Below, one piece after another: positions 56,600 through 64,000 of a DNA stretch of 64,000 nt. Under the pieces are notes generated by a model that was given only the letters and a program-made list of their open reading frames with translations, did not search any database and had not been told where the DNA came from. Made by a program: the position numbers and the translations under genes. This DNA comes from Nepenthes gracilis (lineage: Eukaryota; Streptophyta; Magnoliopsida; Caryophyllales; Nepenthaceae), in contig BSYO01000038.1 of assembly GCA_033239525.1 (NCBI GenBank), forward strand, positions 5,211,041 to 5,275,040, written 5' to 3'. How positions within the stretch are numbered: the stretch's first letter is position 1; the number at the start of each line of letters is the position of its first letter.

Positions 56600-59364
56600 G
56601 ATTTAAACCCCAGATGATATAGGACCAGTTGCATTTGGCCGCGGTTCCTTAGAAAACGCAGTAAGCTGATCGGGTGGTAAACTCACCATTTGGTCTAGCA
56701 GTCCATCTAATTGTATCTTTCCTATCTGGATTAGGGCAGTAACCAAGCATGCCGTCAATGATCTGATCCACTTCCATATCATACCGATTCGGCCACCTTC
56801 AATCACCATTTGCCACTATCGATCCAACCTTTGTATCCAAAGGCAGCCCTGTCACCGACATCAGCCTTAAGGAATACAAATCAGCAAGGTGGCCTTTCGG
56901 GTGCCTGTTATCAAGCCATAGGAAAGTATCAACCCCATTTCCTATTCGATATTGGATAAACGGCTGAATAGCATATCAAAGTTTTAACATTTTTCTCCAG
57001 CACCAAGACGTGTTGGCTGGCACCTTAATGGTCCAAATACACCTATCCTTTAATTTATTTATATACATCCAAGAGACCCAGATAGATTTGGGGTCCTTTG
57101 TAATAATCCACCATAAAAAGGTGAGAGATTAGGGCTTTGTTAGAGTTTTGCAAATTTTGAATGCCAAGACCACCTTCAGACTGCGGTTTGCAGACATGCT
57201 CCCATGCCACTTTAGCAGTTGAACCCCCAGTAATGGATCCGTGCCACAAGAATCGACAGATATAACCTTCCATGATTTTCATAATAGATTTGGGAATAAT
57301 AAAAATGGATGCCCAGTAGAGGTGAATTGATGTGAGGATAGACCGAACCAGTTGTAATCTGCCTCCAAATGATAGAAGTTTGTTAGTCCACAAACTTATT
57401 CACAGCCTAACATGATCAATCAAAGCCTTACAATCTGCCACCGACAACCGCGTAGTAATGAGGGGAAGCCCTAAATACTTGACAGGAAGTTTCCCCAATT
57501 TGAATCCAATTATGTCATGGAGCTCCTTGATCAGCCTATCATCAGTTGAGCAAACAAAAAATTCATTTTTGTTTTTGTTTGCGGATAGCCCAGATAATAC
57601 CTGGAATTCCTCAAGGCATCTATGAAGAAGACGGACTGAAGTGGCATCTGCATTGGAGAAGAGGATCAAGTCATCCGCAAAGGTGAGCATTACAGTTTTT
57701 GTTCTCTCATATTTCTAGTGGTAATGGAAATCCTTATTGCACCTGGCCTTAATCTCAATAATTCCATTCAACACATCCATAGCGAGGACAAAAAGATAAG
57801 GAGATAGGGGATCTCCTTGTCTCAACCCTTTGACACCTTTAAAGAAGCCCACAGATTCACCATTAATGTTAATGGAGAAGGCGATGGTCGTAATATATTG
57901 TTGGATCCACAAGATCATCTGAGGGGGTTGTATTCGTTGCTCGGGGCATGCCCTAGCGATTATGTTTTTACTCTAAGTCATAATTACTTGGAGTAAAAAC
58001 ATAATTTCTGTAATTTTTTCTCTCCCTATAATCCAAAATACTCACTTACCAAAAAAAAAAGATCATCTGAGGGGGGAAATCCATTAATTCCAGAATAGCG
58101 ATAAGAAAATCCCACTGCACGGAATCATAAGCTTTCATAAGATCAACTTTCATAGCACACCGCAGAACACCCTTTCGGGAGTGATAATTATGCAAGATCT
58201 CCTGGGCGAGTAGAATGTTGTCGCAAATCCTCCGTCTAGGAACAAAGGCCGTCTGGCAGCAATCTACCAGATAGGGGAGAACATGCTTGATCCGATTGAC
58301 AATGATTTTTGATATGATCTTATAAATAATATTGCAACAGGATATGGGTCTAAAATCACCAACCTTAGAGGGGGATTTAACCTTGGGGATTAAACTAATA
58401 CATATGGCATTAATTTATTTGAGCAATCTACCATGGATGAAAAAATCCTGTACAGCATCAATGACAGAGGGCCCTACTAAATCCCACGACTCCTTGAAAA
58501 ACTTTGCTGAAAAACCATCAGGACCTGGGGCTTTTGAATCACCAATTGAAAATAAAACTTTCTGAATATCATTGGCAGAGATCGGATGACATAAACCCTC
58601 CCGAAGAGATAAAGGAATAGAGCGCAATACAAAGGACGAAGCCTATCCTTCAAATCCGGCAAATGTCTGCACCCCGATCCCAATAGGCGTGTGAAATGGT
58701 CAAGGATTAAATGCTGGACCTCGCATTTGCTCTGGGTATAGGAACCATCTTCCTTAATTAAAGAAAGGATGCGGTTACGATTACAATTGCTAGCAACTGC
58801 CCGGAAGAAAAATTTAGTGCATTGATCACCATCTTTTAACTAGTTCTGTTTGGCTTTTTGTTGAAGGAATTCTAGCTCCCGAGCAATAGCCCTAGCATTA
58901 GCAGCCTTACAATGTCTCTCATCGCCAGCATCAGAAGGCCTATTTTGAACATCCTCCAAATGACACCGGGCCCGCGCTACTTCCTCATGGACATTACCCA
59001 TCAAGAAATTGAGCTGTTTTAGGCGCTTTTTAGTGAGAGTTAATCTGGTAGCTAGCTGGAACATCGGGACTCCCTTAACATTTACATTCCACGCCTCACA
59101 ATCTGCCGAAACTGGGAGTGAGAGGTAAGGAAGTTATTAAATCTGAACATGCCTTTTCTATAATCTGGCTCTTCCAGCAAACAGAGAATACCAGGAGAGT
59201 GACCAGAAAGTCTTGGAGGGAGAAAAGATGCTTTGCAAGCACCAAATTGCACTAACCAGTTTCCATTTACGACAATCCGGTCAAGCTTCCTGTAAATGCG
59301 AATAGAAGAATCCCTGCCATCGTTTCACGTATAGAAGAAACCGTCATGACTCACGTCCATGAGA
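56600..59364 (-). pseudogene. LINE ORF2, end of endonuclease and reverse transcriptase
   Basis: After the endonuclease end come a charged linker (59064-58840, ending LQQKAKQN and a stop) and the palm/fingers: ISANDIQKVLFSIGDSKAPG and PDGFSAKFFKESW (58560-58460), LIPKVKSP-like, FRPISCCNIIYKIISK (58370-58310), AFVPRRRICDNILLAQE (58250-58200), MKVDLMKAYDSVQWDFL (58150-58100) with the first catalytic aspartates, GLRQGDPLSPYLFVLAMDVL (57820-57765) and FADDLILFSNA (57681-57650) with the catalytic FADD, then KYLGLPLI and WTNKLLSFGGR with LVRSIL. Frame changes at 58480 and 57700 and near 57400, and one retroposon at 57928-58060, break it. These motifs are those of plant L1-clade reverse transcriptases. 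Confidence 0.9.
57913..58076 (+). mobile_element. SINE-sized retroposon inside LINE RT, 15 bp TSD
   Basis: gatcatctgaggggg at 57913-57927 is repeated at 58061-58075, with 133 bases between. The insert reads ttgtattcgttgctcggggc, then a hairpin with a perfect 15 bp stem (57959-57973 against 57991-58005; loop of 17 with inner AAGT/ACTT), ttttttctctccctataatcc, actcacttacc and A10. It has type A tail features. It is either a very short 5'-truncated LINE copy or a SINE. It lies opposite in orientation to the host LINE. Confidence 0.88.
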
Positions 59365-59660
59365 TTTTTTTTTTTGGTAAGTAAGAATTTTGGATTAAAA
59401 GGGAGAAAAAATTACATAATCAATGTTTTATCTCCAAGTGTTTTAACTTGAAGATAAAACATAGGCGCTGGGGCATACCCCGAGCAAGAGTTACATCGGA
59501 AAAAAACAAAGAACTCTAAGAGGACAACTAATTACAGATTCCACAGAATAAAGAGCGGGCATAGAATAACAAGCCCATCCAATCAAAAATCAGCTCAAGT
59601 CAAACCAACCAGCAGCTCAAGCAAAAAATAAACGACCATCAACCTAAAGGCACCCCTCGC
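59365..59660 (-). mobile_element. Retroposon tail, type A, inside the endonuclease region
   Basis: T10 at 59365-59374 is followed by ggtaagtaagaattttgg, ggagaaaaaatta, a hairpin at 59422-59461 (atgttttatct against agataaaacat, inner caagt/acttg) and ggcataccccgagcaag. About 200 further bases extend to about 59660, where the endonuclease frame resumes. The left flank is certain; the right border and TSD are not. Confidence 0.75.
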
Positions 59661-59669
59661 ATTCCACCA

Positions 59670-60260
59670 TCAGGCCGCAAAAGGCAGCAGCATCTCGCCC
59701 ATCAAACCGGCACCAGCAGAAATCACCCGCAGCTGCATCAGATCACAGTCAAGAAGGCATCTATCCAAATCCTTGGAACTTCTGGCATGCCAAATTCCAC
59801 CCAACCCTTCATGAGAAGACCTTATGGCATTAAAATCGCCCAGCACCGCCCACGCCATATCTGGATATTGTCTACTGATGGATCGAAGAGAATCCCAAAG
59901 GGATCGACGTAGAATCTCCGAGTTAGCTCCGTAGATGAAGGAAATCATATAGGATTGATTACAAGCTTTAATACGCACTCTACAGAGGATGATTTGCTCT
60001 TCTTGGGAGATAACATCTACCTCCAAAAGATCTGGATCCCATCCCACCCAAATACGACCAGTAGGTAAGGAAAAGTAGTTCATAGTCCATTTCCAATTTT
60101 GCATCAGTGAGCTGGCTATAACTGAGGAGATACTTTCCCGCACCTTTGTTTCAACAAGACCCGCCATGCTGCAATGAGAAGAGCGAAGGAATTGGTGGAC
60201 TTCTTGGCCCTTCACCTTTCCATTCAGCCCGCGAACATTCCAACAGACCACTTTAACCAT
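59670..60260 (-). pseudogene. LINE ORF2, endonuclease domain (N-terminal part)
   Basis: Start MVKVVCWNVRGLNGKVKG. This is an APE-type endonuclease: N8 in WNVRGLN, E37 in GLVETKV, the segment WVGWDPDLLEVDV, SFIYGAN (residues 107-113) and D142/N144 in LGDFNAIR, all expected metal- or substrate-binding positions. Such domains nick target DNA at T-rich sites before reverse transcription. The frame stops where a retroposon tail (59365 to about 59660) is inserted and resumes at 59364 with SHDGFFYT and a KLDRIVVNGNW-like segment and SGHSPG (59300-59190), the D/H-containing end of the domain. Confidence 0.88.
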
Positions 60261-60410
60261 TACTCAAAGTAGAGGGGGGAATTGAACTTTTAGGCCCCTT
60301 TGATTTCCTTAGAAAAGCATTAATTTTTTTGGTTTGATCCTGAACCTCCCATGCATTACCAGGAATGGTTAACGACGTACCAGATGAGGAATCCATTTCA
60401 TTTAACCGCT

Positions 60411-60455
60411 TTGCTTTGTGAGCTTTACTTACCAAAAAAAAAATTGCTTTCCGAG
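60411..60455 (+). mobile_element. Ultra-short retroposon tail insertion 2
   Basis: ttgctttgtgag (60411-60422) and ttgctttccgag (60444-60455) form a 12 bp duplication with two differences. Between them lie 21 bases: ctttacttacc followed by A10. The whole insert is the last 11 bases of the retroposon family plus poly(A). It sits in the ORF1 C-terminal frame without interrupting it. Confidence 0.75.
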
Positions 60456-60558
60456 ACCTAGTACTCCTGCCAGGTGGGTCACAATCAGGTTCATAGGATT
60501 GCCAGTTGTACGTCCCTAGGGAAACTGATTTAATAGCCATATCTTCATAGTAGCAGGG

Positions 60559-60613
60559 TGTCCCAGAGGAAGTATTTTTTTTTTTTTTTGGTAAGTATGT
60601 CCTAGAGGAAGTA
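60559..60613 (-). mobile_element. Ultra-short retroposon tail insertion 3
   Basis: tgtcccagaggaagta (60559-60574) and tgtcctagaggaagta (60598-60613) form a 16 bp duplication with one difference. The 23 bases between are T15 followed by ggtaagta, the reverse complement of tacttacc-A15. It is the same family end as insertions 1 and 2, in the opposite orientation to insertion 2. Confidence 0.8.
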
Positions 60614-62246
60614 ACTAGGCTGGTATCTGCAATAGCGCAAGTAGAGGGCATCTCCAAGACGGTGTGCATATCTTCATGACGACCAATGTCAGCGTGAGAT
60701 ATCTGTGAAGATTGAGTAGTTTATAAGGCCTTATTAGTCACAGGCACCCCAGAAGATGAATTATTGTGGGTTGGACCAGGGGAAGCAGGTCCCAAGGAAG
60801 AGATACAGGCATCATGGGATTCTAGTCTATCCATCACAACCACCTCAAAAGGTTTTTCAATCTGAGTGACTGGATTCCCCAGATTTGATGATTCATCCTC
60901 CTCATGAAGAATCTCAAAGGAGTTGGACGTGGAGATGGCAGCGTAATTCTCCTTTACTAGCTCTTGAGAAGATTGTGGATTCTTTGTGGAATGACCAGGG
61001 AACGACGGGGGGAGCGGCATCAACCTTCCCGTGGCCTTATACATCTTCTTCGTTTGGCAGTAAGAATGGCCAACTTTTCTACAAGTACTACAACGCACTG
61101 TCTTCCAATGATATTCTATTGAAACCTCAATACACAGATCCAGTTCTGCATTCAGAGCTGCATAGGATTTTAACTTGATTTTATCAGGCAGAGGGACCCC
61201 AGGATCAACTTCTACGCACACTCGGGCGAATTGCATCCAGTCCATTCGAGCCGTATTAGAATCAAGTTGAATAGGTTTTCCAACCGCACTAGAAATCCAG
61301 CTAAGTCCCAACGGAGTCCAAAATTCAACAGGGACTTAAATAGAGTAATCCAAACCGGAATAGTTTTAGGGGGCTCTTTTGACAAAACCATCCCAGGAAC
61401 TCATTTCTTAAGAAAAATTGTTTTCCCCCCAAAGGCCCATGGACCCTTTGCAAGGCAACATTCTAACTGGGCACCAGAGTTAAATCTAAAAAAGAAAAAC
61501 CCTTGATCATTTCCTGCAACATGTCTGACATTAAATCGAGCCCAGAGTTTACGCGCAATAACATTAACAGCTTGAAAATGTAAAGGCTTTTCCAGGAAGG
61601 ACCCCACTAAGGTTGCCCCCAAGACATCTAAACTTTGTTGAATAATATCAGAAGGTGGGGATATGGTGACCACACTTCTATCAACCGAATCAGGGGGGAA
61701 AAATTTGAGTTCAATATCAGGGGAGTTACCTTTACCCTGGACAATGTCAGCCCAAGTAGACCGCAGCTTGAGGACCAACTTTGCATCCTTACAATCAGGG
61801 ACAATAACAGCAGGAGGAGAAAAGGCAGCCAGAGAGGCACCTGCAGCGACATTAGAGACCGGAAGAGGGGACGCCAGTTCAGGAGGGCATGGAACCTCCT
61901 GAATAGATGGAGGAGGAGCAGAAGGGGGAGCAGAAGCATCATTCACAGGGTTGCAGCGAAGCTCTTTGGATTTCGAAGAAGACAAGAAGGGAGCATCGGG
62001 GGCTGGAAAGAGGGAATCGTCATTCCTCCTTAGCTGCGGGAAATCTTCCACGTCAATTTGCTGCTTCGCCTGCTGTAGAGAAGGAGAAGGAAGAGGAAGA
62101 ACAGGGGAGACGATGTTCAAGGGCGGACCAGAGGGGACTCCCAAAAGTCCGACCATGGCCGGCATCAGCGCCGCCAGAGCAGCAGGATTGATTTCGAATT
62201 TCAATTTGAAATTTGAAAGAAGAGAGAAGGGAGAGCAACTTGGTGT

Positions 62247-62610
62247 CTTATGGTAGTAAAAAAAAAAACTTTTGGGTTGCTACTTGTTAGGTTTGCATTT
62301 TTGTCTTGTATTATGGGTTTGGATTGTCGGGCCTTTTGCCCGCTTTGTATTCTTGATGGATGTTTGGGTTTCTTTCCCCCGTTTGCTGCATTTGACTGAA
62401 TGTGGCAATTATGGCTTCTTATGGTAGGTTCTAAAAAAAAAAACTTTTGGGTTGCTACTTGGTAGGTTGCACGTTGTCTTATAGTGCCGGGTTGGATTGT
62501 CGGGCCCCTTGCCCGCTTTGTTTTCTCGATGGAGGTTTTTGTTTTTTTTTTTTCGTTTACAGCATTTGACTGAATGCGGCAATTTTGGTTTCTTATGGTA
62601 AAAGAAAAAA
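62247..62610 (-). repeat. Tandem 5' monomers of the LINE, about 170-175 bp
   Basis: Plus-strand cttatggta starts at 62247, 62417 and 62592. The first two units share acttttgggttgctacttg, gattgtcgggcc-ttgcccgc, tttgactgaatg-ggcaatt. The third is only a few bases. They sit directly upstream of the LINE leader, like the promoter monomers of rodent L1 elements. Each unit carries a run of 11-12 A (T on the sense strand). Confidence 0.75.
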
Positions 62611-62633
62611 AAAAGAAGGTGAGTCCGTGGTGC

Positions 62634-63708
62634 ACTCTTCCCATTATGCTGGTTAATGCCAGCTTGGTATACCGGCTTTCTCACTTGCTGACATGGAGTG
62701 CTTCCTAGATAGGTGGTTGACTGGGTATGCTTTTGCCCGATTTGGGTTACCTTGGCCTAGCTGATGTGGCTTGTAAACCTTCAGATGCCTGGCCCGTTTG
62801 CTTTTGCTTGGTTTTGCTAGGTGAGAAGCTATGGCCGATTCAGCCTAGCTGATGTAGAATGTAGCTGCTGGTTTTCAAATGAAGGCTGGATGGTTTTTTC
62901 GCTTGGTTTGCGATAAGCTGCCGCTTTGGAATGATGTTCTATCTGTATGTTGTATTTGCCGGATTGTGGCTTTTGGATGATTTACCTTCGCATGGTTGCT
63001 TGGTGCTGTTTTTGCCTGTTATGGAGCTTCGGCCGGTTTGGCCATGCTGACATGGCACGTTTGCCTCTTTTTTCTGCTTAAGGTCGGATGGCATTTTGCC
63101 CGGTTTGCAACAAAATGCCGGTCTAGAAATGCTGTTTTTGCCTGGCTTGGAATATTTGCTGTATATGCTGGTTTGACCTGCTATGTTCTTGCCTGTTGTC
63201 TTGGACGAAGGGTTTCTTTTTGTGCAAACTAGCTCCTCCTCTTATTGACCAGCAAATCGGTTAGATGTGGTGTATGCGAAGCGAAATACCCTGTTTGGTT
63301 GCTGAGACTGGCTGACGTGGACGATTTAGCTCTACTGGGCTCATCGGTTCCTTTTCCTGGTTTGGGTGGCTCAGTTTGCGCCTAGCTCGATTGATGCTGT
63401 ATGATGTGTTCGTTGTCGCTGATGCAGACGTGGTTTTTTTTAGAAGACTCAGTTGGAGATACTTAATTGGTGTCTTTTGATATATGATGATCCGATGTAC
63501 TTTCGGTAGTATTTTTATTTTTTTCATATTGTGGGTCATGGTCTCAGATTGTGACATGTTCATGAGGTTTGGGGCTCTCTCCATTGTCTTTGTTTTAACC
63601 CCAAGTCGAAAAAACACTTGGAGTTAGCACAAAGTTTTGTATTTTTCTTTTAAATTTAATGCACTTTACTTACTTATCAAAAAAAAAAAAAAAACTCTTC
63701 TCATTATG
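62634..63708 (+). mobile_element. 1.05 kb non-coding retroposon with 15 bp TSD, tail type B
   Basis: actcttcccattatg (62634-62648) and actcttctcattatg (63694-63708) differ at one base and flank an insert at 62649-63693. It ends in a hairpin (63588-63634, ctttgttttaa against ttagcacaaag with inner caagt/acttg), tttaatgcactttac, ttacttatc and A16. Its 3' 380 bp match 53325-53711. The body is GT-rich with no recognisable protein; the frame at 62996-63232 has no domain. It appears to be a non-autonomous element sharing its tail with the ORF1-only LINE. Confidence 0.8.
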
Positions 63709-63885
63709 CCAAGGACTGGGCTGCGGAAGACCAGCTGAGTTGAAGATATGTCCGAAGTCTGAGTTGCTCTCCTCCCATTATGCCTAGGACTGAGCTGCTG
63801 AAGACTAGCTGAGTCAAAGATGTGTCCGAGATGCTTTCTTCCCATCACGCCAAGGACCGAGCTACTGATGAATAGCTGAGTGGGA
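63695..63885 (+). repeat. Tandem repeat, about 70 bp, three copies
   Basis: Copies start near 63695, 63767 and 63834 with ct-t-ctcccattatgccaagg, then actg-gctgctgaagac-agctgagt, then gatgtgtccga. The 15 bp TSD of the retroposon at 62649 lies at the start of the first copy, so the retroposon inserted into this array. Confidence 0.8.
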
Positions 63886-64000
63886 CTTGCTGCTACTATA
63901 CAAGTAGCTCTTTCAGGATTTCTGATGCCCTTTGGGTTGCTGCTTGCTCTTATATTGGAAAGATGGCACCATGTTCGATTTTCTTTCCTTGATTGTTTAT
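63886..64000. other. Right edge of window
   Basis: This is a short stretch with no recognisable feature. Confidence 0.6.

Larger units (their letters stand above)
60253..62165 (-). pseudogene. LINE ORF1 (DUF4283 plus zinc knuckle)
   Basis: The first ATG (62165) gives MPAMVGLLGVPSG; the open frame extends upstream to 62204 without an ATG. The DUF4283-like domain reads VVTISPPSDIIQQSLDVLG, KPLHFQAVNVIARKLWARF and FFFFRFNSGAQLECCLAKG (about 61690-61430). A frameshift lies in 61312-61400. The frame then continues LSWISSAVGKPIQLDSNTAR, and the knuckle CSTCRKVGHSYC has histidine-to-cysteine spacing shortened from four to two. An in-frame stop at 60721-60723 precedes the last 139 codons, which contain two ultra-short insertions. 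The stop TAA (60255-60253) overlaps the ORF2 start. Role: RNA-binding gag-like protein. Confidence 0.82.
56140..62610 (-). mobile_element. L1-type LINE, nearly full length
   Basis: The element runs on the minus strand: 5' tandem monomers (62610 to 62247), a leader with aaatttcaaattgaaattc, ORF1 (62165 to 60253) and ORF2 with endonuclease, reverse transcriptase and a C-terminal zinc-finger region (60260 to 56199). It has been hit by at least four small retroposon insertions: 57928-58060, 59365 to about 59660, 60423-60443 and 60575-60597. The 3' end is not settled. No poly(A) is seen at 56140, and the reversed tail at 55138 is a candidate. A few stops and frameshifts make it inactive. Confidence 0.88.

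Noticed and set aside
61635..62256. Several plus-strand frames of 79-132 codons
   Set aside because: They are shadows of the LINE ORF1 on the opposite strand, which has clear DUF4283-like motifs.
1..64000. tRNA, rRNA or snRNA genes
   Set aside because: I saw no cloverleaf or rRNA sequence on either strand; the box B at 9474 lacks the rest of a tRNA.

Overview
The window is nuclear DNA of a flowering plant, most likely a eudicot; I cannot name the species. The evidence is the AT-rich background, plant L1-type LINEs with a DUF4283-like ORF1, Tat-type Ty3/gypsy remains with an antisense ORF, a pararetrovirus-like fragment, large solo LTRs and plant-type GT-AG exon remnants. There is no rRNA, tRNA or CRISPR array and no intact host gene. 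Almost everything is duplicated, nested or decayed.

Region 1-9329 and region 21763-31243 are two copies, in the same orientation, of one segmental duplication (about 97% identical by eye; copy A also runs off the left edge). Each holds five to six tandem units of about 1.32 kb. A unit carries a fixed series of small exon-like blocks on the minus strand, and several blocks have clean splice sites. Beyond the array lie a candidate first coding exon and a microsatellite-rich upstream region. Copy B also keeps a candidate last exon with a stop at 21121. The picture is a minus-strand multi-exon gene whose middle exons were amplified in tandem before the whole locus was duplicated. Frame-breaking stops shared by the units suggest the cassette was already dead.

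Between the copies (9330-21762) lie AT-rich DNA, a 3.27 kb solo LTR (10581-13850, TSD GTAAA) with a CGGAG-rich minisatellite, a retroposon ending at 16174, a gypsy RNase H fragment, a three-copy 259 bp tandem repeat and an isolated candidate exon (19956-20064).

Region 31244-40300 holds a decayed Tat-like Ty3/gypsy element: gag, protease, RT and integrase on the minus strand (39660 down to 36430), with a gypsy-type ORF on the opposite strand (33613-35266). Region 40323-54545 is a nest. A pararetrovirus-like retroelement, flanked by about 420 bp direct repeats, was hit by an ORF1-only LINE (43058-51143, 13 bp TSD), which was itself hit by a 5.39 kb solo LTR (44311-49697, TSD GGTCT).

Region 54541-64000 holds LTR and gag fragments, a reversed piece of the CGGAG minisatellite, a nearly full-length minus-strand LINE (ORF1 and ORF2 with endonuclease, RT and zinc-finger regions; about 62610 to 56150) and a 1 kb non-coding retroposon (62649-63693).

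The most interesting signal is a family of retroposon 3' tails scattered through the window. All end in TTACTTACC-poly(A) or a close variant, and all carry a hairpin whose outer stem changes in sequence but still pairs. Some insertions consist of nothing but the last 8-11 bases plus poly(A), yet are framed by 12-16 bp target-site duplications.
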